Assembly: GCF_936943645.1 (NCBI RefSeq)
Contig: NZ_CAKZJO010000083.1
Span: forward strand, 90,042-154,041
Source: an uncultured Bradyrhizobium sp.
Lineage (GTDB): Bacteria; Pseudomonadota; Alphaproteobacteria; Rhizobiales; Xanthobacteraceae
Reading direction: 5' to 3'
DNA length: 64,000 nt
Shown here: piece by piece, positions 1 to 8,560 of the stretch
How the letters are laid out: the number at the start of each line of letters is the position of its first letter
Numbering within the stretch: the stretch's first letter is position 1
Translations under genes and position numbers: made by a program
The notes under the pieces: generated by a model
Told to the model about the DNA's origin: nothing
The model's input: only the letters and a program-made list of their open reading frames with translations
Database searches by the model: none

Positions 1-379
1 GCCGCGCCTGGATATCTGCCGTCGGAACCCAGTCCGGCCATTCCGCCAGGCGGCCGACCCGCGCGACGCCCGAAAACGCCATGGCTTCCTCGCCGACCGC
101 AACGCCGTAGCGGATCGCCTTGCCGTCCGGCAGGACGTAATAGAGGTAGCGGGCGTCGGTATCGACGAGGATGGTGCCCGGCTGCTCCTTGCGCTGGTAA
201 TCGACGACGTGACGAAGATATTGCTCGGGCACGTTCGCCTGGGCGTAAGGCGTATGCGCGAGCAACTGCCGGTCGCGCGGCGTCATGCTCGCGTCGGTCG
301 ACGGCGAAAGCGTTGCCTGCATGCAGCCGCCCAGCGGCAGCATGGCAACAGCGAACAAGGCAATTATGAATCTTGGCAC
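1..379 (-). CDS. L,D-transpeptidase family lipoprotein (3' end outside window)
   Basis: Only the N-terminal ~126 residues are present; the gene runs off the left edge. The chosen start is GTG at 379, which gives a short hydrophobic leader followed by a lipobox (LGGC, residues 16-19), so the product is probably an outer- or inner-membrane lipoprotein. The following stretch contains LYYVLPDGKAIRYGVAVG, the typical opening strands of a YkuD (ErfK/YbiS) L,D-transpeptidase domain, which cross-links peptidoglycan or attaches proteins to it. The catalytic HxxC region lies outside the window, so activity cannot be judged. Family assignment is from pattern recognition of the domain start. Confidence 0.75.
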   Translation of the reverse strand, partial: MPRFIIALFAVAMLPLGGCMQATLSPSTDASMTPRDRQLLAHTPYAQANVPEQYLRHVVDYQRKEQPGTILVDTDARYLYYVLPDGKAIRYGVAVGEEAMAFSGVARVGRLAEWPDWVPTADIQAR

Positions 380-690
380 CGCCGGCCCCCGATAGCGGAT
401 AGCAGCACCCCCAGCGTCGCCAGATGCTGCCCAAATCGTGCTGAAAACAAGGCAACACGGAACAATTGCGCGTGTTCGCCCGGTCGGGTTCCATCACCAC
501 AAACGGCGGAAGAGCGTCGCATCATCTCCATCCCCTCGCCTTGCTTTGGTCAAACCCGGCTGGACTCGTGCGTCTTTGGGTCGGGCTCATCCGTTTGGGT
601 GGGTTCACTGCAACAGATCGGCTCGCGCCAATGCGGACGACCAGGACTTAACACCCGGGCTTCAAGCGCCTGGGCCTCAGAGGAGCTGCG
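380..690. other. Intergenic region between divergent genes, nothing recognised
   Basis: This 311-bp gap separates the minus-strand L,D-transpeptidase from the plus-strand gene at 691 and must hold both promoters. Short ORFs are open here on both strands but look like shadows (arginine-rich, no family resemblance). I see no hairpin terminator, repeat or clear operator. Confidence 0.5.
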
Positions 691-1737
691 ATGCTCGCGA
701 CGCTGAACCCCAAGCAAATCGTCGATGAGATCGTGAAGGACACGGTCAAGGACAACGATCCGCACGACGCGATTCAGATCTCGCCCGACATTGTGCTGGC
801 CTCACGCCCGATCAGTGTTGCGCCCGCGCTGGCGCCCGACGTCGCGCCGCGACCTGAGCCGAAATTCGCGCCGGAGCCGAAGGCCTCTCTGGAGCGCAAG
901 ATCTCCGTGGAGCCGAAGTTCAGTCCTGTTGCGGAGCCGCAGCCGACGACACCGCCCTCGGTCGACACCGCCATACGCGTCGCGGCGAACGAGGGTCGTG
1001 GCCCGCAGAAGCGATCCGCCGTACGCAAGTGGCTGCGCGGTGCGTTCGTCACGTTCCTGTTTGCCGGATCAAGCGCGGCCGCCACGATCGCCTGGGAGCA
1101 GCATGGCGACAAGGCCAAGCAGGTGCTCGCCGAATGGACCCCTGCATTGGCATCGCTGACGTCGCTGCTGCCTTCCACAGCGCAGACTGCGCCGGTCGCC
1201 GTCGCGCAAGCTTCGCCGCCTGCGGAGCACGCCGCTCCGCCGGTGGCACAAGCGGCTGTCGAGCAAGCGGCAGCTGAACCCGTCGCGCCGCCCCCGGTTC
1301 AGGTTGCGGCCGCCGCGCCCGCGGCGACAGCATCGGATGCCGCGCAGTCGGTGCAATCGATGACGCGCGACCTCGCCGCCATGGCGCAGCAGATCGAGCA
1401 GCTCAAGGCCAACATCGCCGAGCTGAAAGCCGGACAAGAGCAGATGGCGCGCGAGATGGCCAAACCGCCGGCGCCGAAACCGGTTGCCGATGCGAGGCCG
1501 GTTGATCCGCGCGCACGCGCCGCTGCGCTGCCGCCGAAGCCTGCGGCGGCGGCGCCGGTTCACAAGCCGAAGCCGGTTGTGTCGCGCACCTACATGCCGG
1601 CCTATTCGCCGGCACCGCTCGCGCCTCCACCGCCGCCTTCACAAGCTGCCGCGATGCCGCCGCCACCGGCCACCACGACTCAAGCCGTTGCCGATGACGA
1701 CGGACCCGTCGTACGTCCGCCGATGCCGCTGCGCTAA
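691..1737 (+). CDS. Pro/Ala-rich single-pass membrane protein, hypothetical
   Basis: A 348-residue protein I cannot assign to a named family. The start is ATG 691 behind AGAGGAG. Residues 1-110 are polar and proline-rich with repeated EPKF-like elements. A single transmembrane segment lies at about 116-134, preceded by basic residues (RKWLRG), predicting N-terminus in the cytoplasm. A Pro/Ala linker follows, then a heptad-like coiled coil at about 219-256 (MTRDLAAMAQQIEQLKANI) and a Pro-rich tail. The layout suggests a cell-envelope structural or tethering protein with a periplasmic coiled coil; this is inference. A strong hairpin terminator follows about 100 bp downstream. Confidence 0.8.
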   Translation: MLATLNPKQIVDEIVKDTVKDNDPHDAIQISPDIVLASRPISVAPALAPDVAPRPEPKFAPEPKASLERKISVEPKFSPVAEPQPTTPPSVDTAIRVAANEGRGPQKRSAVRKWLRGAFVTFLFAGSSAAATIAWEQHGDKAKQVLAEWTPALASLTSLLPSTAQTAPVAVAQASPPAEHAAPPVAQAAVEQAAAEPVAPPPVQVAAAAPAATASDAAQSVQSMTRDLAAMAQQIEQLKANIAELKAGQEQMAREMAKPPAPKPVADARPVDPRARAAALPPKPAAAAPVHKPKPVVSRTYMPAYSPAPLAPPPPPSQAAAMPPPPATTTQAVADDDGPVVRPPMPLR

Positions 1738-2098
1738 ACCGCTCAACAGCACCCGCCTACGCTGTCCGGGTCGATGTGATGCGTTGAGTCCGGGCAATTA
1801 CGGAAAGCGATGCGCAGATCATTTCCCGCTCATGAGAAAAGGCCGTCGGGATCTATGCCGGCGGCCTTCTCTTGCAGCTGCCGGTTCCCGGAGCCCGGTT
1901 CTGCTGCAATTCCATGCCTTATGATCGCGCCGACATATTTAATTAAATGTTAATGCGCTCACACCCTGCACATCATTTCTGCGCCATAAGCACAGAGATT
2001 GCGCGGCCCGTTCACCCCCTGGATATCGACTCAGTGGTAGCATCCGACATGCGTTGAGACTTCCACCGAAGCTCAGCTCCTCACATCGGGGAATTCGG
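1738..2098. other. Intergenic region with terminator and AT-rich promoter-like stretch
   Basis: The 361-bp gap holds the hairpin at 1834-1872 and then an unusually AT-rich stretch at about 1935-1955 that probably carries the promoter of the DUF6894 gene. The AT stretch includes TTAA-N7-TTAA at 1939-1953, but low sequence complexity makes a CtrA reading unsafe. Confidence 0.4.
1834..1872 (+). terminator. Hairpin terminator
   Basis: An inverted repeat GAGAA-AA-GGCCG ... CGGCC-TTCTC with an additional inner CGG/CCG pairing follows the stop of the gene ending at 1737. GC-rich stem with a T-containing 3' arm; plausible intrinsic terminator. Confidence 0.6.
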
Positions 2099-2329
2099 AT
2101 GCCTTACTACTCCTTCGATCTTGTGGTTGGTGAAGAGTTCAGGAACCAGGGCGGAATCATTCTCGAGGACATCGAGGTTGCCTCCGATCGCGCCGATCAA
2201 CTGGCCTGCGAGCTGTCACAGGTGAAGCCGGAGCTGCAGCAGAAGGGTTGCGCGGTGCGCGTCACCGATCGCGATCACAACGAGATCTATCGCACGCCGC
2301 TCGATCCGGTGCCGGCCTGGCGCCGCTGA
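2099..2329 (+). CDS. DUF6894-like small protein
   Basis: A 76-residue protein beginning MPYYSFDLVVGEEF, which fits the DUF6894 family of small (about 70-90 residue) proteins abundant in Bradyrhizobium and Methylobacterium: an M-P-x-Y-x-F-D/H-L start, an acidic 'G..L.D' segment and a C-terminal V.V.D...  strand. Its function is unknown. The ATG at 2099 was preferred over an upstream in-frame start at 2054 because it restores the family's N-terminal motif. The gene ends one base before the convergent SDR gene's stop, so the two transcripts meet tail to tail with no spacer. Confidence 0.7.
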   Translation: MPYYSFDLVVGEEFRNQGGIILEDIEVASDRADQLACELSQVKPELQQKGCAVRVTDRDHNEIYRTPLDPVPAWRR

Positions 2330-3115
2330 CTATTCGTCCAGCGCGGGCGGCTCGAACCAGTTGGTCAACGACAAGCCGCCGTCGACGACGAAGGACGCGC
2401 CGGTAACGTAACCGGACAGCTTGTCCGACAGCACCGTGAGCGCCATCGGCGCGAGGTCACGGGCCTCGCCGAGACGCCCGAGCGGAATGTGTTTCGCCAA
2501 GGAAGCATCCGCAACGAACCCGCCGGCCGCGATCGCGCCAGGCACCAGCGCGTTGACGCGGATGCCGTAACGGCCAAACGTCTTGGCCAGCTCTTTCACC
2601 AGCATCGCCATCCCCGCCTTCGCCGTCGAATAATGCGGCAGGTTGCGCGGTGTGCCCGCATGCAGCGACGTGAGAAACAGGAACGAGCCCGGCCGCTTCG
2701 CCGCGATCAGCCGCTTGGCGAGTTCGCGCGCCAGGTGGAAGCCGGCATCGAGATTGACGGCATGCATCTGCTGCCAGGTTCTTCGATCGACCGCGAGCGC
2801 ATGATCTGCCTCGCGCCGCGGCGGCGATGCGCTGTGAACGAAATGCGTGATCTCGCCCAATGCAGCGTTCGCGGAGGTAAGCAATGCGTCGCACGCCTCG
2901 AGCTCGGCGAGGTCGCCGACCCAGGGTACCGCCAGTTCAGGCTTCGCACAGGCCGCGATCGCGGCCGTTACCCGCTCGGCGCTGACGTCTGCGAACACGG
3001 TCCGGATGCCCTCGCCGACCAGGGCCTGCGCGATCGCGCGGCCGATGCCGTTGCCCGCGCCGGTCACGAGCGCCGCGTCACGGATGGGATCGAACGGCGT
3101 GCTGAACAAGCTCAT
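2330..3115 (-). CDS. SDR family NAD(P)-dependent oxidoreductase
   Basis: A 261-residue classical short-chain dehydrogenase. The nucleotide-binding motif TGAGNGIG is at residues 18-25; the catalytic Ser150, Tyr162 and Lys166 (YSTAK) are all present; the C-terminal GASFVVDGGLS is typical. The usual NNAG motif is replaced by HSAS (about residues 94-97), a common variation in divergent SDRs. ATG 3115 was chosen over an upstream start at 3190, which would add 25 residues without similarity to the fold. The substrate cannot be told. It is a single gene, convergent with the DUF6894 gene. Confidence 0.85.
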   Translation of the reverse strand: MSLFSTPFDPIRDAALVTGAGNGIGRAIAQALVGEGIRTVFADVSAERVTAAIAACAKPELAVPWVGDLAELEACDALLTSANAALGEITHFVHSASPPRREADHALAVDRRTWQQMHAVNLDAGFHLARELAKRLIAAKRPGSFLFLTSLHAGTPRNLPHYSTAKAGMAMLVKELAKTFGRYGIRVNALVPGAIAAGGFVADASLAKHIPLGRLGEARDLAPMALTVLSDKLSGYVTGASFVVDGGLSLTNWFEPPALDE

Positions 3116-3246
3116 GTCGCGCTCCAAGGCCGGGATGCGGGCCACAATAGCGCACCGCAGCGAGGAGCGACAAATTCGCCCTGGTACCATTGCGGAGCCG
3201 ACCGCCGGACGCTAGCCTCCCAAAAAAATCGGAGGAGATACCAAGG

Positions 3247-3636
3247 ATGCGCTACGGTTTCCTGATGGCTGGCCTGTTGCTGATCGCCGCTCCGGCCCAG
3301 GCCGAGGACCACCCACGCTCGACCTATGTGACGCTGGTCTTGCAGGCCTTCGCCGCCAAGGTCGAATGCCCGGGCACGGACGTCGTCTACCAGGATCTCG
3401 TGCAGAAGGCGGAGCAGATGCACCTGCCCGAGGGCACCACCGAGAAGGTGCGCAAGGCAATCGCCTGGATGCACACCGGCGGCAAGATGGGCGAGAAGCA
3501 GGACGACGATTTGATGGCCGAGGTTGCGGTGGCGACCCAGGCAACCGATCTCAACCAGCGCCGCCTCGGCATGCCGACATGGTGCGAGGCCCAGAAGACC
3601 AACCTTGCCGGCCTGATCCGCGCCAAGGGCGGTTAG
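3247..3636 (+). CDS. Exported hypothetical protein
   Basis: A 129-residue protein with a clear signal peptide (MRYGFLMAGLLLIAAPAQA, cleavage after residue 19). The start at 3247 has a good ribosome-binding site (GGAGGAGAT, 3231-3240). The mature part is mostly helical and charged, with two cysteines (VECPG near residue 37 of the precursor and TWCEA near the end) that could form a periplasmic disulfide. I do not recognise the family. The divergent SDR gene starts about 130 bp upstream. Confidence 0.75.
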   Translation: MRYGFLMAGLLLIAAPAQAEDHPRSTYVTLVLQAFAAKVECPGTDVVYQDLVQKAEQMHLPEGTTEKVRKAIAWMHTGGKMGEKQDDDLMAEVAVATQATDLNQRRLGMPTWCEAQKTNLAGLIRAKGG

Positions 3637-3744
3637 CAACAAATGGCCGTCGTTTCGTTAAGCACGCCAAAAGGAACCCCGGCAACGGCCAATAATCGTC
3701 ACATTCCTCGCCAGCATGCGGGCGTCTTCGAACAGGAGAAGCCC

Positions 3745-3996
3745 ATGCGGATTGCTCACCTCGTTTTCACCGCTGCGCTCGCTGCCGGCGCGGCGCTGGC
3801 CACCCCGGCACTGGCGAAGAACTCCGGTGCCCAGAAAGCGGAGGACAAAGCAGCCGCGTCGTCCGCGTGCAGTGCCTACCAGCAGGCGCCGGACGGATCC
3901 TGGGAGCCGCTCCCGTGCAAGGAGACGGGTGAGCATGGCCAGCCGCAGACGCAGCACAAGTCCGGCGTACGTGACACCGATCAGGGCGAGCGCTGA
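3745..3996 (+). CDS. Small exported hypothetical protein
   Basis: An 83-residue protein beginning MRIAHLVFTAALAAGAALATPALA, a standard signal peptide cut after about residue 24. The mature peptide of about 59 residues is hydrophilic, with two cysteines (SSACSAYQ and LPCKE) bracketing a 'QQAPDGSWEPLP' segment, consistent with a small disulfide-bonded periplasmic peptide. The start is ATG 3745 with AGGAG 7 bases upstream. No family is recognised, but similar peptides are frequent in rhizobial genomes. Confidence 0.7.
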   Translation: MRIAHLVFTAALAAGAALATPALAKNSGAQKAEDKAAASSACSAYQQAPDGSWEPLPCKETGEHGQPQTQHKSGVRDTDQGER

Positions 3997-4077
3997 GCCG
4001 CCAGCGCCGCGGGAACTCTCGGGTTCCATCCGCGTTAAGCCGTTGGCTTGCCACGGTGCGTATGATCGTTCCATACC

Positions 4078-6240
4078 GTGGACAGGGCCGAGGAGCGGCC
4101 CTTGGAAACGCCAACCCCGCGAGCGCTCGTGGATTCGATCGAGTTTGAGGACCTCCAACGCCGTCTGAAGGCGCTGGAGGAGGAAAACGCCCGCCTGAAG
4201 GCGCTCGGGGCAGCCGACCAGACCCTGCGCCGCCAGGCCGAATCCGCGCTAGCCGAGAGCGAGGAGCGGTACCGGACGCTGTTCAACTCGATCGACGAAG
4301 GCTTCTGCATCATCGAGTTCTTCGATGGGCCGCATGGACCGCTCAGCGACTACGTCCACGTCGAAGCCAATCCTGCCTATACCCAGCACGCCGGCATTCC
4401 CGATGTGGTCGGCCAGAAGGTCCGGGAGATGGTCCCGGACGAGGCCGATGGCTGGGTGGAGCTCTATCGCGGTGTGCTGCTGACGGGCCAACCGATCCGC
4501 TTCGAGCGTGAGCTGGTCGCCACCGGCCGTCATCTCGAACTCGCCGCCTTTCGTGTCGAGCCCGCGAGCCGCAAGCAGGTCGCCGTACTGTTTCAGGACA
4601 TCACGCCGCGCAAGCGCGCCGAGCGGGCCCTGCAGCAGCTCAACGAGACGCTCGAAGCGCGCGTGGTGGCGGCGCTGGCCGAGCGCAAGCTGATGGCCGA
4701 CCTCGTCGAGGGCACCGATGCCTTCGTCCAGGTCGTCGATCCGGACTTTCGCTGGCTTGCCATCAACGGGGCGTCGGCGCGCGAATTTCACCGCATCTAC
4801 GGCATCTTGCCGAAGGTCGGTGACAACATGCTTGAGCTGCTTGAGGATCAACCCGAGCATCGCGACGCCGTCCGCGCCGTCTGGTCACGGGCCCTCGCCG
4901 GAGAAGCGTTCGTCGAGATCGCCGAGTTTGGCGCGCCCGGGCGGGCCCGCCGGTTCTATGAGATGCGCTTCAACTGCCTGCGCGACGGCAGCGGCCAGCC
5001 GCTCGGCGCCTACCAGTTCAGCTACGACGTCACAGATCGCCTGAAGGAGCAGGAGCGGCTGCGCGAGGCGGAGGAAGCGCTGCGGCAGTCGCAGAAGATG
5101 GAGGCGGTCGGCCAGCTCACCGGCGGTCTCGCGCACGACTTCAACAATCTGCTCACCGGCATCATTGGCTCGCTGGAATTGCTGCAGGTCCGGCTCGGCC
5201 AGGGCCGCATCAAGGACATCGACCGCTATGTGACGGCGGCGCAAGGCGCCGCCAAGCGGGCGGCCGCACTGACGCACCGGCTGTTGGCCTTCTCGCGGCG
5301 CCAGACGCTCGATCCCAAGCCGACCGATCTGAACCGCCTCGTGATGGGCATGGAGGAGCTGGTCCGCCGTACGGTCGGTCCGGAGATCGCCGTGGAGGTC
5401 GTCACAACAGGCGGAATGTGGGCGACGCTGATCGATGCCTCACAGCTCGAGAATGCCCTGCTCAACCTGTGCATCAACGCCCGCGACGCGATGCCCGGCG
5501 GCGGCCGGCTCACGATCGAGACCGCCAACCGCTGGCTGGACGAGCACGCCGCCGCAGAACGCGATCTCAGTCCCGGCCAATACGTCTCGCTCTGCGTCAC
5601 CGACACCGGCGTGGGCATGACGCCCGAGATCATCGCACGCGCCTTCGAGCCATTCTTCACGACCAAGCCGATCGGCCAGGGCACCGGCCTCGGACTGTCC
5701 ATGGTCTACGGCTTCGTCCGCCAGTCCGGCGGCCAGGTCCGGATCTATTCCGAGGTTGGCCAGGGCACGACCATGTGCCTCTATCTGCCGCGCCATTACG
5801 GCAAGGAAAGCGACAAGCCTGCGCCACACGCCAACAGGAGTGCGGTGCGCCCAGAGGCGAGCCACACCATCCTGATCGTCGATGACGAGCCCTCGATCCG
5901 GATGCTGCTGATCGATGCGCTGGAGGAGATCGGCTTCAACGTGCTGGAAGCACATGACGGGCCGACTGGCCTGAACATCCTGCAATCGGACGCGAGGATC
6001 GACCTGCTCGTGACCGATGTCGGCCTGCCCGGCGGCATGAACGGCCGCCAGCTCGCGGATGCCGCGCGCACCACGCGGCCGGCGCTGAACGTGCTGTTCA
6101 TCACCGGCTACGCGGAGAACGCCATCATCGGCAACGGCCAACTCGCCCCCGGCATGCAGGTGCTGACAAAGCCATTCGTGGTCGAGGCGCTGGCTGCCCG
6201 CGTCCTCGAGATGATCAAGGACGGAACCGACCGGTCATGA
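4078..6240 (+). CDS. Hybrid sensor histidine kinase (PAS-PAS-HisKA-HATPase-REC)
   Basis: A 720-residue soluble hybrid kinase starting at GTG 4078. In order: a short N-terminal coiled coil (about 20-45), a PAS domain (about 62-185), a helical linker, a second PAS domain (about 205-330), a HisKA domain with the phospho-acceptor His353 (GGLAHDFNNLL), and an HATPase with N-box NALLNLCINARDAM, G1 DTGVGM and G2 GTGLGL. A C-terminal receiver domain (about 597-715) carries phospho-acceptor Asp647 (LLVTDVGLP) and the conserved LTKPF. No transmembrane segment is visible, so it should sense a cytoplasmic cue through PAS. No output regulator is adjacent, so phosphate probably moves to an unlinked partner. 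Confidence 0.93.
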   Translation: MDRAEERPLETPTPRALVDSIEFEDLQRRLKALEEENARLKALGAADQTLRRQAESALAESEERYRTLFNSIDEGFCIIEFFDGPHGPLSDYVHVEANPAYTQHAGIPDVVGQKVREMVPDEADGWVELYRGVLLTGQPIRFERELVATGRHLELAAFRVEPASRKQVAVLFQDITPRKRAERALQQLNETLEARVVAALAERKLMADLVEGTDAFVQVVDPDFRWLAINGASAREFHRIYGILPKVGDNMLELLEDQPEHRDAVRAVWSRALAGEAFVEIAEFGAPGRARRFYEMRFNCLRDGSGQPLGAYQFSYDVTDRLKEQERLREAEEALRQSQKMEAVGQLTGGLAHDFNNLLTGIIGSLELLQVRLGQGRIKDIDRYVTAAQGAAKRAAALTHRLLAFSRRQTLDPKPTDLNRLVMGMEELVRRTVGPEIAVEVVTTGGMWATLIDASQLENALLNLCINARDAMPGGGRLTIETANRWLDEHAAAERDLSPGQYVSLCVTDTGVGMTPEIIARAFEPFFTTKPIGQGTGLGLSMVYGFVRQSGGQVRIYSEVGQGTTMCLYLPRHYGKESDKPAPHANRSAVRPEASHTILIVDDEPSIRMLLIDALEEIGFNVLEAHDGPTGLNILQSDARIDLLVTDVGLPGGMNGRQLADAARTTRPALNVLFITGYAENAIIGNGQLAPGMQVLTKPFVVEALAARVLEMIKDGTDRS

Positions 6241-6245
6241 AAAGA

Positions 6246-6431
6246 TCAGCTGTGGGCGGGCCCGCGCATGATCTTCATGGCGTCGGCGATGTGGCGCCAT
6301 TCCTTGGCCTCGTCGGCCTCGCCGCGGCCCTCGCAGGCCTGGGCCTGTTCGGCAGCCTTCGCGATCGCAGCAAAACCGTGCTGTTCGAGCATCTGCCGCG
6401 CAACGGTATGGACCTGGACCTCGGACATCAT
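6246..6431 (-). CDS. Small conserved hypothetical protein
   Basis: A 61-residue helical protein (MMSEVQVHTVARQMLEQHG...). The start is ATG at 6431 (or 6428) behind GGAGAAAA. The reading frame remains open upstream to 6614, but that part runs through the min operon's terminator hairpin and is not coding-like. It contains an amphipathic helix rich in Ala, Glu and Gln. Function unknown. It lies downstream of minE beyond a terminator, so it is probably separately transcribed. Confidence 0.65.
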   Translation of the reverse strand: MMSEVQVHTVARQMLEQHGFAAIAKAAEQAQACEGRGEADEAKEWRHIADAMKIMRGPAHS

Positions 6432-6568
6432 GGGCTTTTCTCCGGCTATGAGGAAACCGCGGCGCCCGGCTCGGCGCTCCGCGTCCAGGACAACGATCTC
6501 GCCGTGATCACCGTTCCGGCCGCGCCGATCACATCGGCATTGGCTGGAGCTCGCCCCCCGGAACGACG

Positions 6569-6600
6569 AAGGCGGCCCGCCATGCCCGGCGGACCGCCTT
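6569..6600 (-). terminator. Terminator of the minCDE operon
   Basis: An inverted repeat with 13-bp arms (AAGGCGGCCCGCC and GGCGGACCGCCTT, one mismatch) and a 6-base loop lies about 40 bp past the minE stop in the direction of transcription. A strong intrinsic-type hairpin that separates minE from the small gene at 6246-6431. Confidence 0.75.
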
Positions 6601-6638
6601 CTCACCCACCCCAAAGCTTGGAGTCGCCGGCCGCGCCC

Positions 6639-6920
6639 TTACGCGACCGCCACTTTCTTGCGCTCGAAATCGTTGGGCACCTCGATATCGACCTCGAGGG
6701 TCGAGACCTCGTCGCCGCGCTCGAGCCGCACGATGACCTTGGTCGGATCCAGCATCACATGCTTGGACACGACGGCGAGAATTTCCTCACGCAGCACGCC
6801 GAGCAGGTCGGGCTGGCCGCGCATTCCGCGTTCATGGGCCAACAGGATCTGCAACCGTTCGCGAGCGACGGGTGCAGACGCCTTGTTGCCGCGGAGAAGC
6901 CGGAGCAGACCCATGCTCAT
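6639..6920 (-). CDS. minE: Cell division topological specificity factor MinE
   Basis: A 93-residue MinE. The N-terminal membrane-targeting helix (MGLLRLL) is followed by the MinD-interacting segment (APVARERLQILLAHER) and the C-terminal dimerisation domain (LREEILAVVSKHV...). MinE stimulates MinD ATPase and drives the oscillation or gradient that keeps MinC away from midcell. Its ATG overlaps the minD stop codon by 4 bases (ATGA), so translation is coupled. It is the last gene of the minCDE operon. Confidence 0.97.
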   Translation of the reverse strand: MSMGLLRLLRGNKASAPVARERLQILLAHERGMRGQPDLLGVLREEILAVVSKHVMLDPTKVIVRLERGDEVSTLEVDIEVPNDFERKKVAVA

Positions 6921-7732
6921 GCAGCCCTCCGTCGCAGCAGACGATCCATGAAGCCCTTGCGCTCGGTCGGCACCTGCATCGGCACGGTGTCGCCGCAGAG
7001 CCGGCGCGCCGCGTCGATATAGGCCCGCGCAGGCGCACCGTCGGCGTTCGACAGGGTCACCGGCGTGCCGACGTTGGAGGCACGCAGCACGTCCTGGCTC
7101 TCGGGGATGATGCCCAGCAACGGCGTTGCGAGGATCTCCAGGATGTCCTCGATGGTCAGCATCTCGCCGCGCGCGGCGCGCGAGGGGTCGTAGCGGGTGA
7201 TGAGAATGTGCTTCTCGACGCGCTCGCCCTTCTCGGCGCGCACGGTCTTGGAATCGAGCATGCCGATGATGCGGTCTGAATCGCGCACCGAGGAGACTTC
7301 GGGATTGGTGACGATCACGGCTTCATCCGCAAAGCGCATCGCCATGGAGGCGCCGCGCTCGATGCCGGCCGGGCTGTCGCAGATCACCCAGTCGAAGCGG
7401 GCACGCAGCTCGTCGATGACCTTGCCGACGCCCTCTTCCGTCAGCGCATCCTTGTCGCGGGTTTGCGAGGCCGGCAGCAGCCAGAGGTTTTCCAGCCGCT
7501 TGTCCTTGATCAGCGCCTGCGGGAGTTTCGCAACGCCCTGCACCACGTTGATGAGGTCGAACACGACCCGGCGCTCGGCGCCCATGACGAGGTCGAGGTT
7601 GCGCAGGCCGACGTCGAAATCGACGACGACGACCTTGTCGCCGCGCTGCGCCAGCGCTGCTCCCAGGGCGGCGGTCGTCGTGGTCTTGCCGACCCCGCCC
7701 TTGCCTGATGTCACGACCAGTACCTTGGCCAT
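6917..7732 (-). CDS. minD: Septum site-determining ATPase MinD
   Basis: A 271-residue MinD/ParA-type ATPase. The deviant Walker A motif KGGVGKTT is at residues 11-18, with the signature Lys11 and Lys16. The DxD region (VVVDFDVGLRNLDL) and the DSPAGIE switch segment are present. The C-terminus (RKGFMDRLLRRRAA) is the amphipathic membrane-targeting sequence. ATP-bound MinD dimerises on the membrane and recruits MinC. The start at 7732 has AAGGAG upstream; 19 bp separate it from minC. Confidence 0.98.
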   Translation of the reverse strand: MAKVLVVTSGKGGVGKTTTTAALGAALAQRGDKVVVVDFDVGLRNLDLVMGAERRVVFDLINVVQGVAKLPQALIKDKRLENLWLLPASQTRDKDALTEEGVGKVIDELRARFDWVICDSPAGIERGASMAMRFADEAVIVTNPEVSSVRDSDRIIGMLDSKTVRAEKGERVEKHILITRYDPSRAARGEMLTIEDILEILATPLLGIIPESQDVLRASNVGTPVTLSNADGAPARAYIDAARRLCGDTVPMQVPTERKGFMDRLLRRRAA

Positions 7733-7751
7733 TTCTGAAATCTCCTTCTGG

Positions 7752-8450
7752 TCAGTTCAGCGCGGTAATTCGCATGGTGTTGCCCTGCAGGAAGGCCTGC
7801 GCGGGCCGGCCGCGAAGCGCGGCGTCGATATCGTCGGCGGTCTGGTAAAACCCATCGATCGCAAGCAGTTCGGCCTCGATCTTCTGGCAATAGATGCGTG
7901 CGCTGGTGTGACCGTTCACACCCGCCATGGCGCGGCCGCGCAAGGCGCCATAGATGTGGATCGAGCCGCCGGCGACGACTTCCGCGCCGGACCCGACCGA
8001 GCCGAGGATGGTGACGTCGCCTTCCGGGAAGATCACGGTCTGGCCCGAGCGCACCGGGTTTTCCAGCAGCAGCGAGGTCGGCTTGGTCTCGGACTTCTGT
8101 TCAGGCTTCTTCGGTGCGCTCGGCTCGACCACGCAGCTGCGCCCGCCGGACAGCAGCGGGGGCATCATGGGGGTCAGCCTCGCCTCCTCCACGCCCTCGA
8201 TGCCGAGCACGCGGATGTTGCGGTCCTGCAGGCTGGTGAGCAGGTGGCCGATGCCGGACTGGCTGAGATCGACCGAGGACAAATCGATCACCACCGGGCG
8301 GCCGGCAAAGAACCCCGGCGAGCGCGCGATGGTGGCGTCGATCTCGTGCAGCCAGTCCTGGACCGGAACCGTCGGCGTAAACACGAAGGCCACATAGGAG
8401 CGCCCGCGCAGGCGCACCATTTGGCGTTGAGGTTTGACTGCAGCCTCCAT
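7752..8450 (-). CDS. minC: Septum site-determining protein MinC
   Basis: A 232-residue MinC, the FtsZ polymerisation inhibitor. The N-terminal domain (about 10-105) is followed by a Lys/Glu/Pro linker (PKKPEQKSETK) and the C-terminal beta-helix domain (about 130-232) with the characteristic GxVxxGAEVVAGGSIHIYGALRG repeat that binds MinD and the septum. First gene of the minCDE operon. The upstream DNA carries a full CtrA box (8502-8517), suggesting cell-cycle control. Confidence 0.97.
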   Translation of the reverse strand: MEAAVKPQRQMVRLRGRSYVAFVFTPTVPVQDWLHEIDATIARSPGFFAGRPVVIDLSSVDLSQSGIGHLLTSLQDRNIRVLGIEGVEEARLTPMMPPLLSGGRSCVVEPSAPKKPEQKSETKPTSLLLENPVRSGQTVIFPEGDVTILGSVGSGAEVVAGGSIHIYGALRGRAMAGVNGHTSARIYCQKIEAELLAIDGFYQTADDIDAALRGRPAQAFLQGNTMRITALN

Positions 8451-8477
8451 AGCGGCCGACTCGTTCCCTGTTATTGA

Positions 8478-8486
8478 ATGGTTAAC
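8478..8486 (-). promoter_or_regulatory. Second CtrA-type half-site (GTTAACCAT)
   Basis: On the minus strand this reads GTTAACCAT. The same 9-mer also occurs at 8499-8507, overlapping the full CtrA box; the two copies are 21 bp apart, two helical turns, on the same face of the DNA. TTAACCAT is the other common form of CtrA site. Confidence 0.55.
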
Positions 8487-8501
8487 GATGCGGCGGATAT
8501 G

Positions 8502-8517
8502 GTTAACGGCCGGTTAA
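8502..8517 (-). promoter_or_regulatory. CtrA box upstream of minC (TTAA-N7-TTAAC)
   Basis: Read on the minus strand, the sequence is TTAA-CCGGCCG-TTAAC, an exact match to the alphaproteobacterial CtrA consensus. It lies about 52-67 bp upstream of the minC start codon, near where a -35 element would be. A second half-site follows closer to the gene. Confidence 0.75.
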
Positions 8518-8560
8518 TTCTCCGTGGGATTACGTGGGAGTGGGCCGGCCCACCCATCCC

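Noticed and set aside
1939..1953. TTAA-N7-TTAA as a CtrA site upstream of the DUF6894 gene
   Set aside because: It lies in an almost pure A/T run where such a match is expected by chance, and it lacks the C after the second half.
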